43,405 bases of DNA. Source: an uncultured Prevotella sp. GTDB lineage: Bacteria; Bacteroidota; Bacteroidia; Bacteroidales; Bacteroidaceae. The stretch spans positions 1 to 43,405 of the forward strand of contig URDM01000017.1 of assembly GCA_900546575.1 (NCBI GenBank). The letters run 5' to 3'. The position numbers and the translations under genes are program-made. How positions within the stretch are numbered: position 1 is the first letter of the stretch; each line of letters starts with the position of its first letter. Of this stretch, positions 15,659 to 23,761 are shown in pieces. The notes beneath the pieces are model-generated. The model saw nothing but the letters and a program-made list of their open reading frames with translations, was not told the DNA's origin and made no database searches.

Positions 15659-16747
15659 CTATTCCAGCCAGAATATATACGCCAGACTTACACAGCTGAT
15701 ACTTGCCCAAAGCAAAATTCCCTGAACAAGAGGACGCAATCCGACGCTACGTAATGTCTCACGAGTGAGCGAAGCGCCTATGAAGAAGAGCGAAAGCGTG
15801 ATGAGATGCTTTGCCAACTTGTTGACTGCACCACTAAATTGCGCACCCATTGCAGCCGTACCATCGCCTAACAGCGAAGCATTACTGAGAATATAGGTAT
15901 TGAACAGTATTGCCACAATAAACCAAACGATAAATCTTGGCACACTGCTGTACCACGGCTTCGATTGTCCGTCGGCTGCATCAGCAAGCGACTTGCGGAA
16001 GAAGAACGGTGTGACAAGGGCAAGTACTACAATCCAGAGGGCTCGTGTGAGCTTGATAGTTGTAGCCACTTCCAATGCACTTACACCCTGCGAGGCCACC
16101 AATTCGGGATGCATCTGGTCGTAAGCGACACCTGCGCCCACCACCGACGAGGTATCGTGGATGGCTATTGCAGCCCACATGCCAAACTGTTTCATAGTCA
16201 TTGATAGCGCATCGCCTATTATCGGAAACACAAACAGAGCGATTGCATTGAGAATAAAGACCACGCCCAACGCCACAGACATGCTCTCGGCACGTGCTTT
16301 TATTATCGGACCGACAGCAGCGATTGCCGAACCGCCACATATTGCGGTTCCGGATGAAAGCAGATAGCTGGTCTGCGAGTCGACACCAAGAAGTTTTCTG
16401 CCGAACAACCATCCAAGTGCAAGAGTACCAAACACGCTGACGATGGTGAACATCATGCCCTCGCTGCCCGATGCCAGTGCCTTGTCGACATTCATGCCGA
16501 AGCCCAATCCGATGACAGAATACTGCAACAGCTTCTTCGACATGGTCTTGTTGAAATCAGGAAACGCCTTACCAAACAGCATTGCAAACACAAAACCTAC
16601 AGCCAAAGCAACTGGCGACGACACCCAACCTGCCACCCAAGCAGCCTGACCCAAGTCGATGCCGAACACTTCAACGGCAAATCCCAGCAGCAGCGACACT
16701 CCCATCACTACTACAATCAATATATAGCAAAGTTCCTTTTTATTCAT
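15659..16747 (-). CDS. YeiH/UPF0324 family putative sulfate exporter
   Basis: A 362-residue inner-membrane protein with about ten hydrophobic segments. Family signatures are LLSSGTAICGGSAIAAVGPIIKA, AIHDTSSVVGAGVAYD and the C-terminal FFIGASLTRETLRSVGLRPLVQG. The family (Pfam Cons_hypoth698) is annotated as putative sulfate exporters from limited evidence, so the substrate is uncertain. The start at 16747 (MNKKELCYI) is chosen; the frame opens 17 codons earlier, but that extension is read from the 22-bp tandem repeats lying just upstream. No clear promoter is seen unless the repeats supply it. It is same-strand as the dehydratase gene, with 260 bases between. Confidence 0.85.
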   Translation of the reverse strand: MNKKELCYILIVVVMGVSLLLGFAVEVFGIDLGQAAWVAGWVSSPVALAVGFVFAMLFGKAFPDFNKTMSKKLLQYSVIGLGFGMNVDKALASGSEGMMFTIVSVFGTLALGWLFGRKLLGVDSQTSYLLSSGTAICGGSAIAAVGPIIKARAESMSVALGVVFILNAIALFVFPIIGDALSMTMKQFGMWAAIAIHDTSSVVGAGVAYDQMHPELVASQGVSALEVATTIKLTRALWIVVLALVTPFFFRKSLADAADGQSKPWYSSVPRFIVWFIVAILFNTYILSNASLLGDGTAAMGAQFSGAVNKLAKHLITLSLFFIGASLTRETLRSVGLRPLVQGILLWASISCVSLAYIFWLE

Positions 16748-16752
16748 ACTGT

Positions 16753-16818
16753 AATGAAATACTAATTCCTGTGCAATGAAATACCAATTCCTGTGCAATG
16801 AAACACCAATTCCTGTGC
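16753..16818. repeat. 22-bp direct repeats (three units) immediately before the YeiH gene
   Basis: Three adjoining 22-base units at 16753, 16775 and 16797, each of the form AATGAAATAC, C/T, AATTCCTGTGC, with only two substitutions among them. They end five bases before the ATG. On the minus strand each unit offers AGGAATT and TATTTCATT, so they could influence translation initiation or carry regulator sites. The core differs from the AAAAGGACTCCTTTTG family but the period is the same. Confidence 0.9.
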
Positions 16819-16919
16819 ATTAGAATTATAATATTTGCGTATTAACTATCTAATTCTTATGCGATAAAATTCTTTTATTCCAATGATTTAAACGAGCATA
16901 AACCAAAACGCCCTGCAAA

Positions 16920-16949
16920 GACAAAAGCAAACCATTCATTGCTTTTGTC
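16920..16949 (-). terminator. Possible terminator after the PurF-like gene
   Basis: Perfect 11-bp inverted repeat GACAAAAGCAA / TTGCTTTTGTC with an 8-base loop, 112 bases after the PurF-like stop. Only three Ts follow on the minus strand, so it may be weak. The rest of 16819-17061 is AT-rich with nothing else that I recognise. Confidence 0.4.
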
Positions 16950-17061
16950 CTTCCAGGACGCTATGTTTTTATTAATCCAAGCACCACGAACGATACATTG
17001 GATATGATTTATTGGACATAAAAGCCTTATTGAAATGCAATTCGAAACAATCGCACCAACA

Positions 17062-18498
17062 TTAATCTTCGTCTGCCTGCTCCTCAAGAGTGTACTTGCT
17101 TGAGCCGTCAAAACAGTGTGTACAAACCTGACACTTGGGCAATCCGATAGCCTTGATGAGCTGCTCTATAGTGTTGAATTTGAGCGTAGTCAGTCCCAAC
17201 TGACGGCGTATCTCGTCAACCATCTTAGTGTACTGAGGCGAGTCGGTAGTTGCATATTTGTCGAGATCCTTATTGGCATCGCCCTCAAACTTCTCAATGA
17301 TGCGGCGTGTGATAAGCTCCATATCGCTCTTGGCAGATGTGAAGTTGATGAACGGACAGCCGTAAACCAGCGGCGGACAAGCTATACGCATGTGGAATTC
17401 CTTAAGTCCTGCATCGAACAAACCCTTCACATTGTCGCGCAACTGGGTGCCACGTACGATAGAGTCGTCGCAGAACAGCACACGCTTGCCATTGATCATA
17501 GCCTTGTTTGGTATGAGTTTCATCTTGGCAACAAGCGATCGCATGGTCTGGTTTGAGGGTGTAAACGAGCGCGGCCATGTAGGAGTGTACTTGGCAATAC
17601 AGCGCTGATAGGGCACGCCTTTGCCTGCTGCATAACCCATAGCCATTCCGGTGCCAGAGTCGGGAATACCCGAACAGCAGTCAACCTCAACGTCGTCGGT
17701 CTTAGCCAGATTGAATCCGTTGCTGAAACGAGCCTCCTCCACGTTCTTGCCTTCGTAGGTTGAAGTCGGGAAACCATAGTAAACCCACAGGAACGAGCAA
17801 ACCTGCATCTTCTTGTTAGGCTTGCGTATCTGTGTCAGACTGTCGGCCTTAAGCTCAATAATCTCACCCGGGGCGATATTATATACTGTTTCGTAATCAA
17901 GATTCGGGAATGAAGTAGACTCACTCGAAGCAGCGTATGCGCCCTCCTTCTTACCTATTATTAATGGAGTACGGCCCCATGCGTCGCGTGCGCAGATAAG
18001 CGAGTCTTCCGTTAGAATCATCATGGTGCAAGAGCCCTTGATGTTATGGTATACGTTTTCGATACCTTCCTTGAACGATTTGCCTTGAATAAGCAGCAAG
18101 GCTATAAGTTCAGTTGGGTTGGTAGCGCTTTGCGACAATTCGGCAAAGTGCATGTTCTTCTCAAGCAGTTGCTGAGTGAGCTCCTCGATATTCACAATCT
18201 TAGCTACTGTGCAGATTGCAAAACGTCCGAGATGCGAGTTTATCACAAGTGGTTGCGCGTCGGTGTCGCTGATAACACCTATACCCGCAGTACTACCCTC
18301 GAATCGGTCGAGCGTCGGTTCGAACTTGGAGCGGAAATACGAGTTCTCCAGATTGTGGATGGAGCGGACGAATCCCTTCTCCTTACTGTACATCGCCAAA
18401 CCGCCACGTCGCGTTCCGAGATGTGAATTGTAATCAGTTCCATAGAAAACGTCTGTCACACAGCTTTTCTTGGAAATGGTGCCGAATATGCCTCCCAT
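17062..18498 (-). CDS. Amidophosphoribosyltransferase-like protein lacking the glutaminase nucleophile
   Basis: A 478-residue PurF homologue. The C-terminal phosphoribosyltransferase domain is well kept: VLFCDDSIVRGTQLRD is the PRPP-binding motif, preceded by PTWPRSFTPSNQTMRSLVAKMKLIPN. The N-terminal Ntn glutaminase domain is degenerate: the protein begins MGGIFGTIS, where PurF has MCGI with Cys2 as nucleophile after removal of Met, and the AHNGN segment is replaced by VAKIVN. C-terminal cysteines (CPPLVYGC, CQVCTHC) resemble the [4Fe-4S] ligands of Bacillus-type PurF. It would make phosphoribosylamine from ammonia, or do something else with PRPP. I recall the same MGG start in Bacteroides homologues, so this is a lineage trait rather than a sequencing fault. 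A -7 element TAACTTTG lies at 18542-18535. Confidence 0.85.
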   Translation of the reverse strand: MGGIFGTISKKSCVTDVFYGTDYNSHLGTRRGGLAMYSKEKGFVRSIHNLENSYFRSKFEPTLDRFEGSTAGIGVISDTDAQPLVINSHLGRFAICTVAKIVNIEELTQQLLEKNMHFAELSQSATNPTELIALLLIQGKSFKEGIENVYHNIKGSCTMMILTEDSLICARDAWGRTPLIIGKKEGAYAASSESTSFPNLDYETVYNIAPGEIIELKADSLTQIRKPNKKMQVCSFLWVYYGFPTSTYEGKNVEEARFSNGFNLAKTDDVEVDCCSGIPDSGTGMAMGYAAGKGVPYQRCIAKYTPTWPRSFTPSNQTMRSLVAKMKLIPNKAMINGKRVLFCDDSIVRGTQLRDNVKGLFDAGLKEFHMRIACPPLVYGCPFINFTSAKSDMELITRRIIEKFEGDANKDLDKYATTDSPQYTKMVDEIRRQLGLTTLKFNTIEQLIKAIGLPKCQVCTHCFDGSSKYTLEEQADED

Positions 18499-18666
18499 AA
18501 AATTTCAGATGTGTTTTATAAAAGATTTGTGTTGCAAAGTTAATGATATTTGATGAAAAAATATGCATATACAACAAAGTTTATTTGCAGAAAACAATAT
18601 TCGGCGGTATGTAATGGGGAATTAGGTGTGTAGAGTTGAGAATTTAAAAATATAGTTGCTGAAAAA

Positions 18667-18763
18667 AGGAGGCTACGGAGTCCTCGCCGTAGCCTGCGCA
18701 AGTTGCTATGTTATTGTATTATAGTTTGCGCTGGTTACGGGTGTGGATGCCGCAGCCTCCTAT
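18667..18763. repeat. Pair of REP-like hairpins in inverted orientation
   Basis: Copy 1 (18667-18703): AGGAGGCTACGG, AGTCCT, CGCCGTAGCC, TGCGCAAG. Copy 2 (18729-18763), on the other strand, is degenerate: TAGGAGGCTGCGGC with a mismatched return arm. About 25 bases lie between. This head-to-head layout is what BIME-type REP doublets look like. It sits between the GH130 gene and the PurF-like gene. The rest of the 281-base gap is AT-rich and featureless. Confidence 0.65.
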
Positions 18764-18779
18764 TGAGTGCTTATATCAA

Positions 18780-19778
18780 TTAGATAATGCTGTTCTTTTT
18801 TGTCCACTCCACGATTTCGGGAATGTATCCGAAGGCGAGACCGGTAACGGTGTCGGCGCAGCCATAATATACAGCTATGCGACCTGTCTCGGGGTCGTGT
18901 ACTTCGGCGCAAGGGAAGCAAACGTTAGGCACATCACCCATGCACTCGTACGGAGTTTGCGGAGAGATGAGGTAAGGACCAGAACGATGGGTTGCCTTCC
19001 AGGGCTGTTCGAGGTCGAGCAGAGCCGAACCGAATGCGTAAACGTAGCCGTTGCAAGAGCGAAGCACGCCGTGATAGAACAGCAGCCAACCCTCAGATGT
19101 CTTAACAGGCACCGGACCTGCACCGATCTTCATACACTGCCATGCTGACAACTCGAATGCTGCAGGAGCCATAACGTGGCGATGATGTCCCCAGAACTCC
19201 ATGTCGGGCGACTCACTGTAGAAGATGTCGCCAAAAGGAGTGTGACCTGTGTCGCTCGGACGCGACAACATAGCGAAGCGGCCGTTGATCTTCTCAGGGA
19301 AGAGCACACCGTTGCGGTTGTAGGGAAGGAATGCGTTTTCGAGCTGATGGAATGTCTTGAAGTCCTTAGTCCAAGCCACACCGATTGTAGGACCATGATA
19401 ACCATTGCACCATGTCACATAGTAGCGGTCCTCGATGAAGCACACGCGCGGGTCGTAGCCGTACACCCACTCGCCAATCTCCTTGTTGTCGCACTCGAAG
19501 CGCAGGGGTTCTTCGTTGATATTCCAGTTGACACCATCCTTAGAGAAGCCAACGTGCAGCACCATACGGCGGTTGGTGTCGTCGCAACGGAACACACCTG
19601 CAAAGCCTTCTCCGAAAGGAACGACGGCGCTATTGAATATACTGTTGCTGGTAGGCAGCAAGTCGCGTGGAATAATCGGGTTCTTCGAGCAGCGCCACAG
19701 TGGAGTGCGCTGACCTTCGGGACGCTCTTCCCAAGGCATATTGGGCAGAGGATTGCCAGAAATGATAAGTTTGCTCAT
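18780..19778 (-). CDS. GH130 family mannoside phosphorylase, probably beta-1,4-mannosyl-GlcNAc phosphorylase
   Basis: A 332-residue cytoplasmic five-bladed propeller enzyme. The segments NPIIPRDLLPTSNSIFNSA, VFRCDDTNRRMVLHVGFSKD, YGYDPRVCFIEDRYYVTWC, RNGVLFPEKINGRFAMLSRP and GPYLISPQTPYECMGDVPN are GH130_2 signatures, and I recall very close agreement with the characterised N-glycan enzyme Uhgb_MP (and with BT1033). Such enzymes use phosphate to split Man-beta-1,4-GlcNAc into mannose 1-phosphate and GlcNAc. The proton-donor Asp would be that of YGYDPR. No signal peptide, as expected for a phosphorylase that needs cytoplasmic phosphate. The MFS transporter gene lies just upstream on the same strand, presumably to import the disaccharide. 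Substrate is an inference from subfamily. Confidence 0.93.
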   Translation of the reverse strand: MSKLIISGNPLPNMPWEERPEGQRTPLWRCSKNPIIPRDLLPTSNSIFNSAVVPFGEGFAGVFRCDDTNRRMVLHVGFSKDGVNWNINEEPLRFECDNKEIGEWVYGYDPRVCFIEDRYYVTWCNGYHGPTIGVAWTKDFKTFHQLENAFLPYNRNGVLFPEKINGRFAMLSRPSDTGHTPFGDIFYSESPDMEFWGHHRHVMAPAAFELSAWQCMKIGAGPVPVKTSEGWLLFYHGVLRSCNGYVYAFGSALLDLEQPWKATHRSGPYLISPQTPYECMGDVPNVCFPCAEVHDPETGRIAVYYGCADTVTGLAFGYIPEIVEWTKKNSII

Positions 19779-19863
19779 TGTTTTAATATTTAATGTTTTA
19801 ACGATTAATTTTTAATTATCTATGTTCAATTATTAATGCTTATTTCTAAAGCGTAATTTGCAT

Positions 19864-19905
19864 ACCACTCCCCTCCCTACTGGGGAGGGGCCGGGGGTGG
19901 GGCTT
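19864..19905. repeat. G/C-rich palindromic repeat between the transporter and GH130 genes
   Basis: CACTCCCCTCCCT, loop, GGGGAGGGG, then CCGGGGGTGGGGC; a further GGGGGGGTGGGAC run follows to 19920. Same family as 7206-7249 and 7367-7405. It lies in the 150-base gap inside the GH130/transporter unit. Confidence 0.65.
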
Positions 19906-19928
19906 TGCGGGGGGGTGGGACTTTTTTC

Positions 19929-21260
19929 TTATTTCTTCTTATCCGGATAAGTGAACGGCACAAACCAGGTGATGAGGAATGCCGGAATGGTGCAAACGAG
20001 CACGAAGACGAAGAAGTCGCGATAGCCCAACCAGTCGCTTACGTATCCGCTAAGCATGCCTGGCAGCATTACGCCGAGGTTCATGATGCCCGATGCAAAG
20101 GCGTAGTGCGCCATCTGATGCTTGCCCGGAGCAATCTGCTGCATCATGAAAAGTGTCAAGCCGACGAATCCGAATCCATAGCCGAAGTACTCCAGCACGA
20201 TACCGCCACCGATGAGCCAGAGGCTTTCGGGTTGGTAAATAGCCAGCAGAGTGTATGCCACAAACGGAAGGTTGAACACGCAGCAGAGCGAGAACAGCGA
20301 CTTCTGCAGTCCGCGATGAGCCACATAATAGCCGGCAAGAATGCTGCCGATGACAAAGGCGGCGGCTCCGAACGTGCCGTAGCAGAGTCCGATCTGCTCT
20401 TCCGAGAGTCCCAATCCCTGATTGGCGCGGTCGGCCTTGAGGAACAGCGGGACAATCTTCATGACAAAACCCTCGGCAAAACGATAGAGGATAATAAAGA
20501 ATATATAATATATAATGTGGCGCTTGCGGAAGAGGTCGACGAAAACGTTGCCCAACTCCACCATTGTCTCCTTGAATCCCGGACGTTCTGCCGAAGCGTC
20601 ACGATGATCGGCAGGTACAAACTTGGCGTTGTACAGTCCCAAAAGCACCATTATCAATCCTATTACTGCCATGATAACAGTCCACGCCATGACCGTACCC
20701 TGACGCTTGGCAATGGCTGCTGCGGTAGCATCGAGCGTACTTACGTCGCCCGTGAAGTGCTTGATGAGCACACCGGCGAGCATCACGAGACCACCCGTGG
20801 CGGCAATCTTGGCAATGTTATAGAATGCGCCCTGCCATCCGATATAGCGCGCCTGGTCCTCATTTGACAGCGTTGCCATGTAGACACCATCGGCAGCCAC
20901 GTCGTGAGTGGCACCGCTGAGCGCTATGACAGCCAACAATGCGATGCATACGGCAAAGAAATCGGGCAGATGCAGAGCCAGCGCCACGAGTCCGAAGATG
21001 CAGCCTGTGGCTATCTGTGTGACTATGACGAAGAACTTCTTGGTCTTGTACATTTCGAGAAGCGGGCTCCAGAGCGGTTTCAGAGTCCAGGGAAACATGA
21101 TGATAGAGGTCCAAAGTGCTATCTGGGCGTCGCTCACGTCAAGACCTTTGAACATAAGCACACACACCATATTGAGCACCACAAAGGGCATACCCATGGC
21201 AAAATAGAGCGTAGGCACCCATGAAATGGGACTACGACCGTTAATCTTGTTAGGTTCCAT
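19929..21260 (-). CDS. MFS transporter, AmpG-like, probably for a mannosyl disaccharide
   Basis: A 443-residue inner-membrane protein with about twelve hydrophobic segments. The opening WVPTLYFAMGMPFVVLNMV and the segment LSGATHDVAADGVYM resemble AmpG-type permeases, which carry GlcNAc-containing muropeptides. Its position upstream of the GH130 phosphorylase gene on the same strand suggests import of Man-GlcNAc or related N-glycan fragments; that substrate is inferred from context. The C-terminus ends VPFTYPDKKK. A -7 element TAATTTTG (21327-21320) sits just beyond the terminator of the previous gene, without a clear -33 element. Confidence 0.85.
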   Translation of the reverse strand: MEPNKINGRSPISWVPTLYFAMGMPFVVLNMVCVLMFKGLDVSDAQIALWTSIIMFPWTLKPLWSPLLEMYKTKKFFVIVTQIATGCIFGLVALALHLPDFFAVCIALLAVIALSGATHDVAADGVYMATLSNEDQARYIGWQGAFYNIAKIAATGGLVMLAGVLIKHFTGDVSTLDATAAAIAKRQGTVMAWTVIMAVIGLIMVLLGLYNAKFVPADHRDASAERPGFKETMVELGNVFVDLFRKRHIIYYIFFIILYRFAEGFVMKIVPLFLKADRANQGLGLSEEQIGLCYGTFGAAAFVIGSILAGYYVAHRGLQKSLFSLCCVFNLPFVAYTLLAIYQPESLWLIGGGIVLEYFGYGFGFVGLTLFMMQQIAPGKHQMAHYAFASGIMNLGVMLPGMLSGYVSDWLGYRDFFVFVLVCTIPAFLITWFVPFTYPDKKK

Positions 21261-21333
21261 TCGGTAATTACGGTTTTAATTATTGTTTTAAAATTGTTGT
21301 AATGCGATGTTAGATTGTACAAAATTATAGAAA

Positions 21334-21388
21334 AAAAACGAGACACATACATTTTTCACACACTTTAGTAATGTAGCGTCTCGTTTTT
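21334..21388 (-). terminator. Terminator after the unknown 244-residue gene
   Basis: Arms AAAAACGAGAC (21334-21344) and GTCTCGTTTTT (21378-21388) are exact complements; the stem continues inward imperfectly through TACAT/ATGTA. On the minus strand the second arm ends in eight Ts. It begins about 9 bases past the stop codon. Confidence 0.8.
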
Positions 21389-21396
21389 CATTAGTA

Positions 21397-22131
21397 TTAT
21401 TGTTCCACTCCCTCGCGGCGCACCAGTTCGTCGTAAGTGCGGTCCATCTCGTCGGTCATGGCTGTAAACATCTGCTGCGTGTGGCACACCTTGAGGAATA
21501 GCGAGCCCAGATCGGCATCGTCGGCAGAGTCCATGCTCACCGCCTCGTCGTTGAGCAGCACGTTCATAGCGTCGAGCATGAGTCGGAACAGAGTGGCTTG
21601 GCGCAGCTGCACCTTGTCTTTGGCGTTCTGTCGCATGCCTCGTGCGTAGGCGAACATCACCACGCGCACGGTCAGTTCTACTGCCCGCTCCGTTGCAATC
21701 GTGTCATCTTCGTTGCCGCCACGCGTGTAGGCTTCCAGGTGTTCGGCATTGGATGCAAAGCGCCCCGACAGCAGATTGCCGAAGTTGCGCTTGTATTCGC
21801 TCACCATAGCCTCATACATTGCGTCGTCAGCACAAGCCGTTCGCACCAGCGCCATCATGTCGTCGCCACGCTGCTGCGCCTCGCGCACCACTCGCTCTAT
21901 GTCGGAATACTCGTAGTTCATTGCCGCAAGCGGAAAGAACATGGTGTCCATGAACACGGGGGCGATGTGCTCGTAGTGGTCGAGCATCATCTGCTTCACA
22001 GCCTTAGGCGTATGTCGGTCGGCAGGCGTAGCGCTCTTGTCGGCAGCCGTATTGTCGATAATGCCCGACGAGAAAGCGTCGAAGAACGAGCGCACCAGCG
22101 TAGCCAGCACCTTATATTTATTCACCTTCAT
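21397..22131 (-). CDS. Hypothetical protein, helical, translationally coupled to a flavin reductase gene
   Basis: I do not recognise this 244-residue protein. It has no signal peptide or membrane segment. It looks all-helical, with an acidic to neutral composition and many Ala, Met and Asp residues (for example ERAVELTVRVVMFAYARGM and RLMLDAMNVLLNDEAVSMD). An unstructured stretch NTAADKSATPADRHTPKAV follows the first helix. Its ATG overlaps the last 14 bases of the flavin reductase gene, so translation is probably coupled. A terminator follows directly. The gene is intact and has the base composition of its neighbours. Confidence 0.75.
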   Translation of the reverse strand: MKVNKYKVLATLVRSFFDAFSSGIIDNTAADKSATPADRHTPKAVKQMMLDHYEHIAPVFMDTMFFPLAAMNYEYSDIERVVREAQQRGDDMMALVRTACADDAMYEAMVSEYKRNFGNLLSGRFASNAEHLEAYTRGGNEDDTIATERAVELTVRVVMFAYARGMRQNAKDKVQLRQATLFRLMLDAMNVLLNDEAVSMDSADDADLGSLFLKVCHTQQMFTAMTDEMDRTYDELVRREGVEQ

Positions 22132-22627
22132 AAGCAGCCGTTATCTCCATTACATACACGTCGTGCATTCCACCCTTGGCGCCATACCACTGCTCTATGC
22201 TCTTGTCGATCATTTCTTCGGGGCGTATCTGTGTCTTGTACAGCTTGCGGCACTCGAGTGTGAGTCGTGCCTCGCCGAATGTCATGTGTCCGTCGGGTGT
22301 GGCTACGGGTGTGAGACAGCACTCAGACGCCTTGTCGTGGTCGCGTCCCGACTTCGATCCGCAAAAAGCGTAAGCCTTGCGTGCCTCCTCCGAGTTGCCG
22401 AGGAACACCAGGCTGACGTTGTCACCCTGCTCTATCAGTTCGTGGGTGTAGCGCTCGGGGCGAATGAACATCACGGCTACGGGCTTGTTCCACAGCCATC
22501 CCAGGCATCCCCACGATGCTGTCATCATGTTGAACTTGTCCTTTGTGCCCGCCGTAACGAGCATCCACTCCTTGCCGATTGTTGTAAACACATTGTCGGT
22601 CAACTCCGATACTTCTATCTTTTTCAT
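22118..22627 (-). CDS. Flavin reductase-like (flavoredoxin family) protein
   Basis: A 169-residue FMN-binding split-barrel protein. FNMMTASWGCLGWLWNKPVAVMFIRPERYTHELIE is the flavin-binding core (serine/threonine after the first strand, then an RPxRYT segment) shared by flavoredoxins and small flavin reductases. It would bind FMN and pass electrons to an unknown partner; several cysteines (CGSK, SECCLTP, LECRK) are present but no Fe-S motif. The coupled downstream gene 21397-22131 is of unknown function and may be that partner. It has a full consensus promoter 28-59 bases upstream of its ATG. Confidence 0.88.
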   Translation of the reverse strand: MKKIEVSELTDNVFTTIGKEWMLVTAGTKDKFNMMTASWGCLGWLWNKPVAVMFIRPERYTHELIEQGDNVSLVFLGNSEEARKAYAFCGSKSGRDHDKASECCLTPVATPDGHMTFGEARLTLECRKLYKTQIRPEEMIDKSIEQWYGAKGGMHDVYVMEITAAYEGE

Positions 22628-22654
22628 AATCTAAAGCTTTGGTTTTTATCCCAA

Positions 22655-22686
22655 CAAAATTACACAAAAAGCCGAAAACTACCAAA
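22655..22686 (-). promoter_or_regulatory. Bacteroidetes-type promoter for the flavin reductase unit
   Basis: Minus strand: TTTG (22686-22683), 20 bases, TAATTTTG (22662-22655), an exact consensus match. The start would be near 22649, giving a leader of about 22 bases. Confidence 0.8.
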
Positions 22687-22730
22687 ACATACGGTAAAAA
22701 AGGATACATTCTTATTGTTATCATTTACTC

Positions 22731-22773
22731 CGCAGCTTGCGCAGGCTACGGCGGGGACGCCATAGCCTCCTAC
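22731..22773 (-). repeat. REP-like hairpin with 5' GTAG (minus orientation)
   Basis: On the minus strand: GTAGGA, GGCTATGGCG, TCCC, CGCCGTAGCC, then TGCGCAAGCTGCG. One G-T change in the stem relative to the copy at 23974. It lies upstream of both the flavin reductase and the barrel-protein genes. The rest of 22774-22968 holds a -7-like TAATTTTG at 22898-22905 for the barrel gene and nothing else that I recognise. Confidence 0.75.
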
Positions 22774-22968
22774 AGTCAGGCATTTATTAAAACTAATGGT
22801 AGCAATCCTATGTCGGATGAACTCCAGAGAATAACCTTATAGGGTTTTCCCCCTGTCATTTAGGGATTTTCACTCACGCCGCTTACAATCTATTTTATAA
22901 TTTTGCAATCGTAAAGACAACGCTTCAACAAGAAGCGGACGTATAAACGATTAAATAACACAAGGAAT

Positions 22969-23649
22969 ATGAAGAGATTAGCATTCATCATGACGGCCCT
23001 CATCCTGGCTCTCATGCCGGCTTCGGCCCAACACTATCGCGACAGCAGATACTACAACAAACAGACCGGACGACTCGACTACGGCTACAATCATCACGGC
23101 TACGGCGTGCCCTATTACGGACTGCGCATAGGTCCGTCGTTCTCGTATGTCAATTCGGACGACGCCCGACTCGACGGCGGCAACTGGCAGACGGGACTCA
23201 ACGTGGGCGTTGTGGCGGGTTTTCCGCTTACCGACACTGCCCCACTCTATCTTGAGACGGGACTGTCGTATATAGAAAAAGGTGGAAAGAAGGATCTGGA
23301 CAACGGCAAGAAGATGACCTACGACTTGAACTATCTGGAGATTCCGGTGGTTGTAAAATACAAGTACGAGGTTGACGATCACTTCTCGCTGCAGCCCTTC
23401 ATGGGCGGCTACTTCGCTGCCGGTGTGGGCGGAAAGATTAAGAACTTTGCCGAGCGTGAGGCCGAAAGTTCGTTCAGCAGCAACAATTTCCGCCGTCTGG
23501 ATGGCGGCCTACGCATAGGTTGCGGCATCGGTTACGACATGTTCTACGCCGACCTGACCTACGACATCGGACTTGCCAACATCTGCCACGACACGTTCGA
23601 CCGTTCGCGCAACGGTGCAGTCATGCTCAACTTCGGAGTGAACTTCTAA
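22969..23649 (+). CDS. Outer-membrane beta-barrel protein (PorT/OMP_b-brl type)
   Basis: A 226-residue exported protein. The signal peptide covers about residues 1-20 (MKRLAFIMTALILALMPASA, then QHYRDS). The mature part is Tyr/Gly-rich with alternating strands such as GLRIGPSFSYVNSD, QTGLNVGVVAGFPL, APLYLETGLSYIEKGGKK, YLEIPVVVKYKYEV and a C-terminal VMLNFGVNF ending in Phe, typical of eight-stranded Bacteroidetes barrels. Its function is not evident; relatives are described as porin-family or PorT-like. A -7-like TAATTTTG is at 22898-22905. It is a single-gene unit followed by repeats and no clear intrinsic terminator. Confidence 0.88.
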   Translation: MKRLAFIMTALILALMPASAQHYRDSRYYNKQTGRLDYGYNHHGYGVPYYGLRIGPSFSYVNSDDARLDGGNWQTGLNVGVVAGFPLTDTAPLYLETGLSYIEKGGKKDLDNGKKMTYDLNYLEIPVVVKYKYEVDDHFSLQPFMGGYFAAGVGGKIKNFAEREAESSFSSNNFRRLDGGLRIGCGIGYDMFYADLTYDIGLANICHDTFDRSRNGAVMLNFGVNF

Positions 23650-23761
23650 GCATTTATAGAAGTACTAACAAGTTAACGCACAAGCGCTTACAAGTTTCCG
23701 TAACGCAATTGCAAGCTAACGGAACAAGGTATTAAATAGGTTAAAAATATAGTTGCCAAGA

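Noticed and set aside
16748..16798. N-terminal extension of the YeiH protein
   Set aside because: It is the translation of the 22-bp direct repeats; membrane-protein similarity starts after the ATG at 16747.
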